From: Kangiella sediminilitoris
GTDB lineage: Bacteria; Pseudomonadota; Gammaproteobacteria; Enterobacterales; Kangiellaceae
Direction: 5' to 3'
Assembly: GCF_001708405.1 (NCBI RefSeq)
Contig: NZ_CP012418.1
Location: 1,764,501 to 1,828,500 of the forward strand
DNA: 64,000 nucleotides
Shown here: positions 8,682 to 17,256 of the stretch, one piece after another
How the letters are laid out: every line of letters begins with the position of its first letter
Position numbering within the stretch: position 1 is the stretch's first letter
Program-made: the position numbers and the translations under genes
Notes under the pieces: generated by a model
The model's input: only the letters and a program-made list of their open reading frames with translations
The model's database searches: none
What the model was told of the DNA's origin: nothing

Positions 8682-8699
8682 ATGTCATCAGTCTGTCAT
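8682..8699 (+). promoter_or_regulatory. Second Pho-box-like pair next to the olsF start
   Basis: ATGTCAT-CAGT-CTGTCAT is two 7-bp half sites with a 4-nt spacer, matching 6/7 and 7/7 of the PhoB consensus. It lies 17 bases before the ATG, just before the AAAGAGG ribosome-binding site, downstream of the predicted -10 at 8658, so its role could be autoregulatory, part of a second promoter, or incidental. Confidence 0.5.
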
Positions 8700-8716
8700 T
8701 AAAGAGGTGGAACACT

Positions 8717-10426
8717 ATGATTAACAGCAAAGAGGTCGTGGAACAATTTTTGCCTCAGCTGGAGAAAACGCCAAAGCTTCAATCCGGCGCTACTCGGCTA
8801 TTAGCTAAGTTGTTTCATCAACAAGAAGTTAATGACTTCATTAAACAAAACAGCCACATGTCTCATGTAGACTTTCTGGAAGCAGTTAACCAGCGTCTGG
8901 GATTAAGTTATTCCGTTTCTAATTCCAGTGTGGAAAATGTACCGGTTTCTGGCAGAGTGGTCATCATCGCGAATCACCCCCTAGGTTCGCTTGATGGCCT
9001 GGCTCTGCTTGCCCTGATACATTCTATTCGGAAGGATGTAAAAATCGTGGTTAATGATCTTTTATGGTCTATGACACCGCTACGCCCATTTTTTCTGCCC
9101 ATTAATAACATAGCTAAGGGGCAGGGTGTGGAAAACCCTAGACAGAAATTACAAAACATCCAGCGGGCACTGGAATCTGAACAGGCAGTTATTTTCTTCC
9201 CTGCCGGAGAAGTCTCACGTTTATCATTAAAGGGTATTCGTGACGGTAAGTGGCGCTCTGGCTTTTTAAAAATGGCTAAACAAACCCAATCGCCAATCCT
9301 GCCCATTCATGTTGGTGGAAAGAACTCTCGCTTTTTCTACGGCTTTTCATTAATTGCAAAACCTTTAAGCGCTTTATTTTTGGTACGAGAAATGTTTAAA
9401 AATGTCTCTTTAACGCTACCGATAAAGATTGGTAAGCTGATTCCCTTTTCATCATTCAGTGGCATGTCGCCCGCCAGTAAAGAAAGCGTTGAGCGCTTCA
9501 AGCAACATGTATATGGCTTAAAACGAGAACGAGAAGAGTTATTTGAAACAGAGCGGGCCATCGCTCACCCCGAAAACCGAAAAGTGTTAATCGAAGAACT
9601 CAACAGATGTGAACATATTGGCCAGACAACCGATGGTAAAAGTATTTATTTACTGGAAGATACGTCTGACTCAGCCCTTCTCAGAGAGATTGGCAGGCTA
9701 CGCGAAATTGCCTTTAGAGCAGTTGGGGAAGGCACCGGTAATCGACGTGACGTGGATAAGTTTGATTACTACTATAAACATATTGTGCTTTGGGATTCGA
9801 ACGATTTGGAAATTGTTGGAAGCTACCGTATTGCTGATATTAATACCTTCAAGGATGGCCAAACGCTGTATTCTGAAACCTTGTTCAGTTATGAAGAAAG
9901 TTTGCAGAAAAAATTTCCGACCGCTATGGAGCTGGGGCGCAGTTTCATTCAGCCCAGATATTGGGGCAAACGAAGCCTGGACTACTTGTGGTTTGGAATT
10001 GGCGCATACATACGACAAAAACCTCATATACGTTACCTTTTTGGCTCTGTCAGTTTAAGCAACGACTATCCACCCTTCGCCAAAGATATGCTGATTTATT
10101 ACTTTAACCGATACTTTGGTGCTGAGTTCAATCTGGTTCGTTCTTTCAATCCTTACCGAATAAAGCCAGTACAAAAATCGAAACTGGAATACTTATTCAA
10201 TCACCAGGAACAAGCGGAAGCTTTTAAGACGCTTAAAAGAGAGTTGGCTGTGATGGGAGTTACTGTTCCAACACTGTTTAAACAATACAGTGACTTATGC
10301 GAAGACGGCGGTGTCACATTCTATGAGTTTGGTGTAGACCCTGATTTTGGAGACTGTATTGATAGTGTGGTCTGGGTAGACCTGCTTAAGTTAAAAGAAA
10401 AGAAGCGTAATCGCTATATAGATTAA
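8717..10426 (+). CDS. olsF: Bifunctional OlsF-type aminolipid (ornithine lipid) synthase
   Basis: A fusion of two acyltransferases, 569 residues. The N-terminal half is a PlsC/OlsA-like O-acyltransferase with NHPLGSLDG (residues 86-94; H87 and D93 as the catalytic pair) and FFPAGEVSR (~159). The C-terminal half (~295-520) resembles the OlsB-type GNAT N-acyltransferase (REIAFRAVGEG, then ELGRSFIQP). Proteins of this layout (OlsF of Serratia and Vibrio) make ornithine or related lipids: the GNAT half puts a 3-hydroxyacyl chain on the amino acid and the PlsC half adds the second chain. Such lipids replace phospholipids under phosphate shortage. The start has the AAAGAGG site 8 bases upstream, and a Pho-box-like array precedes it. 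The amino acid used cannot be read from sequence. Confidence 0.8.
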   Translation: MINSKEVVEQFLPQLEKTPKLQSGATRLLAKLFHQQEVNDFIKQNSHMSHVDFLEAVNQRLGLSYSVSNSSVENVPVSGRVVIIANHPLGSLDGLALLALIHSIRKDVKIVVNDLLWSMTPLRPFFLPINNIAKGQGVENPRQKLQNIQRALESEQAVIFFPAGEVSRLSLKGIRDGKWRSGFLKMAKQTQSPILPIHVGGKNSRFFYGFSLIAKPLSALFLVREMFKNVSLTLPIKIGKLIPFSSFSGMSPASKESVERFKQHVYGLKREREELFETERAIAHPENRKVLIEELNRCEHIGQTTDGKSIYLLEDTSDSALLREIGRLREIAFRAVGEGTGNRRDVDKFDYYYKHIVLWDSNDLEIVGSYRIADINTFKDGQTLYSETLFSYEESLQKKFPTAMELGRSFIQPRYWGKRSLDYLWFGIGAYIRQKPHIRYLFGSVSLSNDYPPFAKDMLIYYFNRYFGAEFNLVRSFNPYRIKPVQKSKLEYLFNHQEQAEAFKTLKRELAVMGVTVPTLFKQYSDLCEDGGVTFYEFGVDPDFGDCIDSVVWVDLLKLKEKKRNRYID

Positions 10427-10457
10427 CCTATAACTATACCCCCTACCCTGCTCTTTT

Positions 10458-10496
10458 GCCTGCCTTGTTCTCATCGCAGGCTTTTCTTTTGTTTTT
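10458..10496 (+). terminator. Rho-independent terminator after olsF
   Basis: GCCTGC (10458-10463) and GCAGGC (10476-10481) form a 6-bp GC-rich stem, followed at once by TTTTCTTTTGTTTTT. Confidence 0.8.
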
Positions 10497-10539
10497 ATTC
10501 GGGCTATAAAAAGGGTATATACAACATGACGAGGTTGGT

Positions 10540-10890
10540 ATGAGCAGCACACCCATTAGCTATGTCGAATTTCCGGCTAAAAATCTGAGCGCTACAAAAG
10601 AGTTTTTCAAGGAAGTCTTTGGATGGAAGTTTACGGATTATGGTCCCGAATATACTGCTTTCGAAGAGTCTGGCTTAAGTGGCGGTTTTTATCAGGCTCC
10701 CATGAAATCCAGTACCAAACAAGGCAGTGCTCTTGTGGTCATTTACAGTGATGATCTGGAAGGAATACAGCAAACTGTTGAAGCGTCTGGCGGCTCCATC
10801 ATCAAACCAATATTTTCATTTCCCGGGGGGCGTCGCTTTCACTTCACAGAGCCCAGTGGAAATGAACTGGCTGTCTGGTCTGATAAATAA
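10540..10890 (+). CDS. VOC (glyoxalase-fold) family protein
   Basis: A 116-residue single-domain vicinal oxygen chelate protein beginning ISYVEFPAKNLSATKEFF and including the typical VFGWKFTDYG and FTEPSGNELAVWSD segments. Members of this subgroup resemble uncharacterised VOC proteins found next to many genes; the fold is clear, the substrate is not. A glutamate near the C-terminus (EPSGNE) could bind metal. It converges with another VOC gene 18 bases downstream. Confidence 0.85.
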   Translation: MSSTPISYVEFPAKNLSATKEFFKEVFGWKFTDYGPEYTAFEESGLSGGFYQAPMKSSTKQGSALVVIYSDDLEGIQQTVEASGGSIIKPIFSFPGGRRFHFTEPSGNELAVWSDK

Positions 10891-10908
10891 CTTCAACGCT
10901 ATTAGATA

Positions 10909-11313
10909 TTATTGTTCAGAACGTAGCTCGACCGTATTCCCTTCAGGGTCCTGGATATAAATAGACTGACCAAAGCCCTGGGCACCGTAACGTTCGCTAA
11001 AGCTACCTGCTTCAATACCATGGGATTCCAAGTGTTGCTTGATCGCCTCCTCAGAAATACTTTTCAATTGTAAGCAGAAGTGATCAAGATTATTGTCTTT
11101 ATTGGTTGGCGGGCCTCCACCCATTCGGCCAAGTTTACTGTCTACCGTTACTATATCAATTAAAGCGCTTCCGGCACGCAACTGGATCAGCCCTGTATTT
11201 GCAGGAGTTTCGCGCTCAATTTCACAGCCTAAAATACCACGGTAAAAATGCAGCATCTGCTCAAGCTTTGAAGTTCGCAGGACGATATGATCAATTCCGG
11301 TAACCTTAAACAT
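10909..11313 (-). CDS. VOC family protein (glyoxalase/dioxygenase superfamily)
   Basis: A 134-residue VOC protein. Metal ligands expected for the fold are seen: His in VTGIDHIVLRTS, His in NNLDHFCLQL and Glu in PEGNTVELRS. The ATG at 11313 is preferred over the one at 11331 because GGGAG lies just upstream of it and the domain starts directly there. It resembles the glyoxalase-like proteins annotated as ring-cleavage dioxygenase relatives; the substrate is unknown. It faces the unrelated VOC gene at 10540. Confidence 0.88.
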   Translation of the reverse strand: MFKVTGIDHIVLRTSKLEQMLHFYRGILGCEIERETPANTGLIQLRAGSALIDIVTVDSKLGRMGGGPPTNKDNNLDHFCLQLKSISEEAIKQHLESHGIEAGSFSERYGAQGFGQSIYIQDPEGNTVELRSEQ

Positions 11314-11406
11314 AATTACTCCCAACCTCACAATGGGTACAGGTTACAAAGACTTGCTATAAATAACCAGCATAACTTGATTGGGCAACATTTTGCTAAG
11401 AATTAT

Positions 11407-12615
11407 TTATTTGATCAGGAGTTCTTCCAGTATTCGATAATACAGTTTGCATAAATGATTTAATTCAGAAATTGAGACACGTTCATTAGCCTGATGAATA
11501 GTTTTATTACAGGGGCCAAGCTCTATTACCTGTCCAGCCAGCTGCTTTAGGTACCGTCCATCAGAAATTCCTCCAGCTGTGGTTAAACGCGTTTTGATAT
11601 GCTGCTCCTGCTGTATCACTTTCTGTACGATCTTACGTAACTTTCCGTGCCGGGTAATATAAGGCTCGGCTTCATGTTCCCATTCAAACTCAGCTTCAAG
11701 TCCATATTTTTTAGCTTTGCGCTCAACATAATTTTTAATTTTATTAAAAGTGTTACGAGGCGAATAACGGAAATTAAAGACCATTTCCAAAGATGCCGGG
11801 GTAACATTCATGGCACCACTCTCAGAATGCACTTTGACCAGCTGAAAACTGGTTGAAGGAAAATATCGGCTGGGCATATCCCACCTTTTGTTAGCTAGCT
11901 TATGGATCAACTTAGACGAGTTATGAATTGGATTAATCAGCTGTTCTGGATATCCTACGTGGCCCTGCTTACCCTTAATGTTTATCCTTGCATTAATAGA
12001 ACCTCGGCGGCCAATACGAATAGAGTCACCCAGCTGCTTATCTGTCGTAGGTTCGCCCACAATGGCATAGTCAATTTTTTGACCACGCTGGATTAATGTA
12101 TTAACAATATGCTGCGTTCCATCAACCGCCTCCCCTTCCTCGTCACTGGTCAGCATTAGACCGATGTTCCCTCGGTGATGCGGATATCGTTTAACAAACT
12201 GTTCGATGGCTACTACCATTGCAGCTAAACTTCCTTTCATATCGGAAGCCCCCCGCCCATAGATGTATCCCTCTTTCAGTGTCGGAGTAAAAGGATCACT
12301 ATCCCATCGAGCACCGTGCCCGGGAGGAACTACATCGGTATGGCCAGAGAAAACCACTGCTGGATGTTTTGACATTTTATTGTCACGACAAGCCCATAGG
12401 TTGGTTACTGAATTTTTGTTGATGTACTCTATCAGGAAACCGGATTGCTGTAGTCGCTCTGCTATTAGTCGGCTACAACCGCTATCCTCAGGAGTTATTG
12501 AAGGAATCCGAATAAGCTCCTGAACTAACTCAAGGATAGAATCCTGGTATTGCGCGTGCTCTCTAGATGCAAATGCATATGGTAAATCAGGTAAACCTTT
12601 AAACGACTTAAACAT
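11407..12615 (-). CDS. Second DapE-like M20 deacylase
   Basis: A 402-residue zinc hydrolase of the succinyl-diaminopimelate desuccinylase type. All expected residues are seen: FSGHTDVVPPG (zinc His), [14 protein letters not shown] (bridging Asp), TSDEEGEA (catalytic Glu pair) and NKTIHQANE (C-terminal His). Compared with the dapE at 60505, it carries about 25 extra N-terminal residues (FKSFKGLPDLPYAFASREH) and changes in the substrate loop (GGISDGRYLKQLA). The start is supported by AAGGGG 8 bases upstream. It is monocistronic, away from other lysine genes. It may be a true second DapE or act on another N-acyl amino acid. Confidence 0.85.
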   Translation of the reverse strand: MFKSFKGLPDLPYAFASREHAQYQDSILELVQELIRIPSITPEDSGCSRLIAERLQQSGFLIEYINKNSVTNLWACRDNKMSKHPAVVFSGHTDVVPPGHGARWDSDPFTPTLKEGYIYGRGASDMKGSLAAMVVAIEQFVKRYPHHRGNIGLMLTSDEEGEAVDGTQHIVNTLIQRGQKIDYAIVGEPTTDKQLGDSIRIGRRGSINARINIKGKQGHVGYPEQLINPIHNSSKLIHKLANKRWDMPSRYFPSTSFQLVKVHSESGAMNVTPASLEMVFNFRYSPRNTFNKIKNYVERKAKKYGLEAEFEWEHEAEPYITRHGKLRKIVQKVIQQEQHIKTRLTTAGGISDGRYLKQLAGQVIELGPCNKTIHQANERVSISELNHLCKLYYRILEELLIK

Positions 12616-12796
12616 AAATATCCCCTTAAGTTTTGCACTTTATAGCTTTCCTTCGTGAAGCCTGAGCGACAAAAACATGACAGTTTGATGTTAATTATTA
12701 GAATCAATAACTTATAGTTGAAAACGCCGCTTTATATTGATTTATACTTGTATTACAGTACTAATTAATCTAACTATCTGTCCTTAAAGAAAAATT

Positions 12797-14446
12797 ATGA
12801 AAAAAATCATTTTCACAGCGTTATTTTCCCTGGCATTTATCATGTTGTGGGTTCCTATGGCCTCGGCTCTACCAACCTTAATGCATAATGTTAATGGTTA
12901 TACTTTTAAGGACGGAGAGTTAAAAAAGTTCAACAGTATTTTATTTGAAGATGGAGTAATACTAGCTGTTGGCTCTCACGAAGAACTGTCAAAAATGAAC
13001 GCCGTCAGTATTAGCAGGGATGGCAAGGGGAAAACTCTCCTGCCTGGTCTGATTGATGCTCATGGCCATTTGCTTGGTTTAGGTCTTGACCTGATGCGAG
13101 TCAACCTCCGAGGTATCAGTTCCGAGCAGGATACAGTTAAGAAGGTTGCAGCCTATGCGAACGATAACCCTGATGCGCGCTGGGTACTTGGACGCGGCTG
13201 GAATCAGGTGCTGTGGTTAGATAAGGAGTTCCCGACAAAAGAGTCCCTTGATCAATCGATTGGCAATAAGCCGGTATGGTTAAGCCGAATTGACGGTCAT
13301 GCTGGATGGGCCAATTCAAAAGCATTACAGCTGGCAGGGATCGATAACAGTACACCGGATCCGAAAGGCGGGAAAATTATTCGAGATGAAAATGGCGAGG
13401 CGACTGGTGTTCTTATTGATGAAGCAATGAGCTTGGTAGAGCGTCAAATTCCACCTCTGAATAAGCAAGAGAGAAAAGCGGCACTGAAACTGGCATTTAA
13501 TCACCTGATAGATCTAGGCATTACTTCTGTTCACGATGCGGGAGTTGATTTTGAAACTTATAAGCTGATGCTGGAACTTTCAAAACATAAGCGAATACCG
13601 CTTCGCGTCTACGCTATGCTCAGCGGCGCAGATCCTAGGCTGGAAACTATGCTGAACATGGGTAAGGTCAATCGTCCTTTCTTAAAAATCCAATCTGTGA
13701 AGTTGTATTCTGACGGAGCACTGGGAAGCCGAGGAGCTGCTTTACTGGAACCCTATTCAGACGAGCCAGACAACAAAGGTCTGTTGCTGACAACGCCTAG
13801 TAATCTAGCTGATTACCTGTCGTTAATTACTCGTCATGATTTTCAGGCTAACATCCATGCCATCGGCGATGCAGCAAATCACCTTGTTCTTGAACAGTTA
13901 GGTCAGTTGGAAGATAGTCGATCGGCGAAAGTCTTAAGACATCGTATAGAACACGCTCAAGTTGTTGTCCCAGAAGAAATTCCTCTATTTGCAAAACTGG
14001 GTGTTATTGCTTCAATGCAGCCAACTCACGCTACCAGCGACATGAATATGGCAGGTGATCGATTAGGAGAAGCTCGTTTAGAAGGAGCCTATGCATGGAG
14101 AACATTTTTGGACAATGGTGTCCTGATTGCTTCTGGCTCAGACTTTCCAGTTGAAAAAGCAAACCCATTCCTGGGGCTGCATGCAGCTGTCACCCGACAG
14201 GATCATAGCAACCATCCAGAGGGCGGCTGGCTACCAGAGCAGAGGCTTACGGTGGCAGAAGCATTAAAAAGTTTCACTATTGACGCTGCCTACGCAGGAT
14301 TCTGGGAAAACAGTATCGGGTCGCTAGAAGTAGGGAAACAGGCAGACTTTATACTAATCGATCAGGATATATTTACTATTTCACCAGATAAAATTAAAGA
14401 CGTCCAAGTTATAGAAACTTGGATAAATGGCAAGCGAGCCGACTAA
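12797..14446 (+). CDS. Exported amidohydrolase (YtcJ-like, Amidohydro_3)
   Basis: A 549-residue metal-dependent hydrolase with a Sec signal peptide (MKKIIFTALF, cleavage near ASA at ~24), so it acts in the periplasm. Metal-site motifs appear in order: DAHGHLLGLG, GALGSRGAAL, HAIGDAANHLVLEQL, RHRIEHAQVV and SGSDFPVE. This is the YtcJ/NfdA-like branch of the amidohydrolase superfamily, whose characterised members cleave N-substituted formamides or related amides; the substrate here is unknown. It is monocistronic and ends in a strong terminator shared with the next, convergent gene. Confidence 0.9.
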   Translation: MKKIIFTALFSLAFIMLWVPMASALPTLMHNVNGYTFKDGELKKFNSILFEDGVILAVGSHEELSKMNAVSISRDGKGKTLLPGLIDAHGHLLGLGLDLMRVNLRGISSEQDTVKKVAAYANDNPDARWVLGRGWNQVLWLDKEFPTKESLDQSIGNKPVWLSRIDGHAGWANSKALQLAGIDNSTPDPKGGKIIRDENGEATGVLIDEAMSLVERQIPPLNKQERKAALKLAFNHLIDLGITSVHDAGVDFETYKLMLELSKHKRIPLRVYAMLSGADPRLETMLNMGKVNRPFLKIQSVKLYSDGALGSRGAALLEPYSDEPDNKGLLLTTPSNLADYLSLITRHDFQANIHAIGDAANHLVLEQLGQLEDSRSAKVLRHRIEHAQVVVPEEIPLFAKLGVIASMQPTHATSDMNMAGDRLGEARLEGAYAWRTFLDNGVLIASGSDFPVEKANPFLGLHAAVTRQDHSNHPEGGWLPEQRLTVAEALKSFTIDAAYAGFWENSIGSLEVGKQADFILIDQDIFTISPDKIKDVQVIETWINGKRAD

Positions 14447-14456
14447 CAGTCTAGCC

Positions 14457-14509
14457 AAAAAGGTCAATAACTCAGTATAACTTTTGCTGAGTACTATTGG
14501 CCTTTTTTT
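14457..14509. terminator. Bidirectional Rho-independent terminator
   Basis: Long imperfect stem AAAAAGGTCAATAACTCAG paired with CTGAGTACTATTGGCCTTTTTT around the loop TATAACTTTTG, with A-run before and T-run after. It serves the amidohydrolase on the plus strand and overlaps the stop codon of the minus-strand lipoprotein gene. Confidence 0.85.
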
Positions 14510-14751
14510 AATTTTTCATATTCGCTTCGGGTAATGCGTTTAAGAGGTGGATGAATCCAGTAAGTGTCAACATTAGAGTGCGATGTTCTACCAGCCTGCT
14601 CTATCTTTGACACCTTTTCATAATCAATGATGTACACATAGTCCGCTGAACTATCTTTATCAACCATGTAATCGCGTTCAGGTGTGGTGTTACAAGCCAT
14701 CAATAATGCCAATGAAAAAACCAACAAAGCAATTTTTACAATAGTAGTCAT
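14494..14751 (-). CDS. Small predicted lipoprotein
   Basis: An 85-residue protein with a lipoprotein signal ending LALLMAC, giving the lipidated Cys at about residue 20, followed by a short charged periplasmic segment (TTPERDYMVDKDSSADYVYI). The ATG at 14751 is preferred over 14784 because GGGAGG lies 6 bases upstream and the signal peptide starts there. The C-terminus (RSEYEKLKKG) overlaps the terminator. No family recognised. Confidence 0.7.
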   Translation of the reverse strand: MTTIVKIALLVFSLALLMACNTTPERDYMVDKDSSADYVYIIDYEKVSKIEQAGRTSHSNVDTYWIHPPLKRITRSEYEKLKKGQ

Positions 14752-14951
14752 AAGACCTCCCTCGTAAAGAACCAAGGAAATCACAAAGCAAATCTAACTA
14801 CGCTACTCATTAGAGCACCCACCATTGTACAAAAATTAAGCATAAAAATCCGCTAAATCTTCACGCTCTCGCTAACTCTCTGCTTTGTAGGGAAATTAAT
14901 ACTTGGTACAATGGGCGACTATTTAAGTCTTAATAACAATCAGGGAAACCA

Positions 14952-16664
14952 ATGCGTAGTAGCCAATACCTACTTTCGACTCTAAAAGAAGATCCAAGTG
15001 ATGCTGAACTCGTAAGCCATAAGTTGATGCTTAGAGCCGGCATGATTCGCAAAATTGCTTCGGGCCTATACACTTGGTTACCCACTGGGTTGCGTGTACT
15101 GCGAAAAGTAGAAGCAATTGTTCGCGAAGAAATGAATAAAGCGGGCTCTGTCGAGATGCTAATGCCTTCGGTACAGCCTTCAGAGTTGTGGGAGGAATCT
15201 GGCCGATGGGATGAATTTGGTCCTGAACTGCTTCGTTTTCATGACCGGCATAACCGTGATTTTTGTTTAGGTCCAACCCACGAAGAAATTATCACAGCAG
15301 TCATCAGAGACGAGCTGAGTAGTTACAAACAGCTACCTGCTAATTTCTATCAAATTCAGACGAAGTTCCGTGATGAGGTACGCCCTCGCTTTGGGGTCAT
15401 GCGTTCACGCGAATTTATCATGAAAGATGCTTACTCTTTCCATATTGATGAAGAGTCTCTTGATCAAACTTATCAGATAATGCACCAGGCCTACTGCAAT
15501 ATCTTTGACCGCATTGGTCTGGACTATCGGCCAGTACTGGCGGACACAGGTGCGATAGGTGGTAGTGGTTCACACGAATTCCACGTTTTGGCCGAATCTG
15601 GTGAAGATGCTATTGCCTTCAGTACCGAGAGCGATTATGCGGCCAACATAGAAAAGGCTGAGAGTCTGGCTCCCGAGGGTGAAGCAGCAGCTCCGAATCA
15701 GGAACTGGGTAAAGTTGAGACGCCTGACTGCCGCACGGTAAAAGAAGCCGCAGCACATATGGGTATTGAAACGGATAAGGTTTTAAAAACTTTGTTTGTA
15801 AAAGGTGCTAATGAAGAACAACCTGTAGTAGCGCTATGTTTACGGGGCGACCATGAGTTAAACGAGGTGAAGGCAGGTAAGCACGAATTAGTTGCCGAGC
15901 CTCTTGAACTTGTCAGCGATGAAGTGGTTAAGTCTACCGCAGGTAGTCCTCCGGGTTCATGTGGCCCACAGGGATTAACCATTCCTGTGATTGTTGATCG
16001 TGACGCAGCCGTTATGAGCGATTTCGCCTGCGGTGCTAACGAGGAAGGCTATCACCTGACGGGGTTTAACTGGAAGCGTGATGCAGAATACACCGATGTT
16101 TTCGATCTTCGCAATATTGTTGCTGGTGACAAGAGTCCTGATGGCAAAGGTGTTTTGGAAATTAAGCGCGGTATCGAAGTTGGACATATTTTCCAGTTAG
16201 GTAATAAATATTCAAAAGCAATGAATTGCACCGTGCTGGATCAGAATGGTAAGGCTAAAGCATTGTCGATGGGTTGTTATGGCATTGGTGTGACACGTAT
16301 TGTCGCTGCCGCCATTGAACAGAATCACGATGATAACGGCATTATCTGGCCAGAAGCCATTGCGCCATTTAAAGTCGCTATCATCCCGATGAATATGCAT
16401 AAATCAGAGAGTGTCCAGCAGGTTGCAGAGGCACTTTATCAACGTCTTGAGTCCTTAGGTATTGAAACACTTTTCCTCGATCAGAAAGAAAGTCCGGGAG
16501 TTATGTTCGCCAATACTGAGCTAGTCGGGATTCCGCATCGCCTTGTAGTCAGTGACCGTGGCCTTAAAAATAATACTATTGAATATAAGAACCGTGACAA
16601 CTCTGAAAAAGCAGATCTTGAAGTTGAAAATGTAGTCGACTATATTCAAAAGGTAATCTCTTAA
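14952..16664 (+). CDS. proS: Prolyl-tRNA synthetase (bacterial type, with editing domain)
   Basis: Attaches proline to tRNA-Pro. The 570-residue protein has the bacterial layout: class II core with motif 2 near [17 protein letters not shown] (~138-154), the YbaK-like editing insertion (~225-400, starting near AESLAPEGE and ending near YTDVFDLRN) that clears Ala-tRNA-Pro, motif 3 ([15 protein letters not shown]), and an anticodon-binding domain (~470-570). AGGGA precedes the ATG by 6 bases. The following three genes run in the same direction with short gaps and may share its transcript. Confidence 0.98.
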   Translation: MRSSQYLLSTLKEDPSDAELVSHKLMLRAGMIRKIASGLYTWLPTGLRVLRKVEAIVREEMNKAGSVEMLMPSVQPSELWEESGRWDEFGPELLRFHDRHNRDFCLGPTHEEIITAVIRDELSSYKQLPANFYQIQTKFRDEVRPRFGVMRSREFIMKDAYSFHIDEESLDQTYQIMHQAYCNIFDRIGLDYRPVLADTGAIGGSGSHEFHVLAESGEDAIAFSTESDYAANIEKAESLAPEGEAAAPNQELGKVETPDCRTVKEAAAHMGIETDKVLKTLFVKGANEEQPVVALCLRGDHELNEVKAGKHELVAEPLELVSDEVVKSTAGSPPGSCGPQGLTIPVIVDRDAAVMSDFACGANEEGYHLTGFNWKRDAEYTDVFDLRNIVAGDKSPDGKGVLEIKRGIEVGHIFQLGNKYSKAMNCTVLDQNGKAKALSMGCYGIGVTRIVAAAIEQNHDDNGIIWPEAIAPFKVAIIPMNMHKSESVQQVAEALYQRLESLGIETLFLDQKESPGVMFANTELVGIPHRLVVSDRGLKNNTIEYKNRDNSEKADLEVENVVDYIQKVIS

Positions 16665-16682
16665 AAATATAACGAACGGACT

Positions 16683-17249
16683 ATGCTACGTAACCTACTG
16701 TTTAGCATCATATTGTTGTTCTGGGGATCTTGTGTTTTTGCGCAGGAGCGCCCCGATCAAGCTTTTGCTAAGCAGCTAAAAACTTTGATGGAGCAAAAAA
16801 ATCACTTTGTCGATCGTTACGATGCCGAAGTCTGGATGAAAGATATGGGCGGTCGCCTAAAAAGACGAGCGCCCCATATACCTGAAAAGGAACGCCTGCA
16901 GATCCTGACGCTGGTTCATCGATATGCAAATGAAGCTGGTGTGGATCCCCAGCTGGTGCTAGCAGTAATTGAAGTTGAAAGTAACTTTGACCGCTATGCC
17001 CTCTCGGTAGCAAACGCCCGTGGATTAATGCAAGTCATGCCTTTCTGGAAAGATGAGATTGGTCACCCAGACGACTCCTTATTCGATATGGAAACGAACA
17101 TAAGGTACGGCTGTAATATCCTGAAACTGTATATTGATATGGAAAAAAACAACCTAACATATGCTTTAGGTCGTTATAACGGCTCACGAGGCAGAGCCAA
17201 ATATCCCAACAAAGTCTACGCAGCTCTTCGCCAGCGCTGGGCACTGTAA
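16683..17249 (+). CDS. Secreted lytic transglycosylase (SLT domain)
   Basis: A 188-residue protein with a signal peptide (MLRNLLFSIILLFWGSCVFA) and a single SLT domain from about residue 75. The catalytic glutamate is in AVIEVESNFD, followed by the standard NARGLMQVMP and, later, ALGRYNGSRGRAKYPNKVY. It would cleave peptidoglycan glycan strands to 1,6-anhydro products in the periplasm. It follows proS by 18 bases and precedes the patatin gene by 7, so the group is likely one operon. Confidence 0.92.
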   Translation: MLRNLLFSIILLFWGSCVFAQERPDQAFAKQLKTLMEQKNHFVDRYDAEVWMKDMGGRLKRRAPHIPEKERLQILTLVHRYANEAGVDPQLVLAVIEVESNFDRYALSVANARGLMQVMPFWKDEIGHPDDSLFDMETNIRYGCNILKLYIDMEKNNLTYALGRYNGSRGRAKYPNKVYAALRQRWAL

Positions 17250-17256
17250 TTCGATT

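Noticed and set aside
9609-10058. 149-codon plus-strand frame inside olsF
   Set aside because: Shadow frame of the olsF gene with no protein-family pattern of its own.
12525-12707. 60-codon minus-strand frame at the start of the second DapE gene
   Set aside because: Overlaps the M20 gene start in another frame and lacks any protein pattern.
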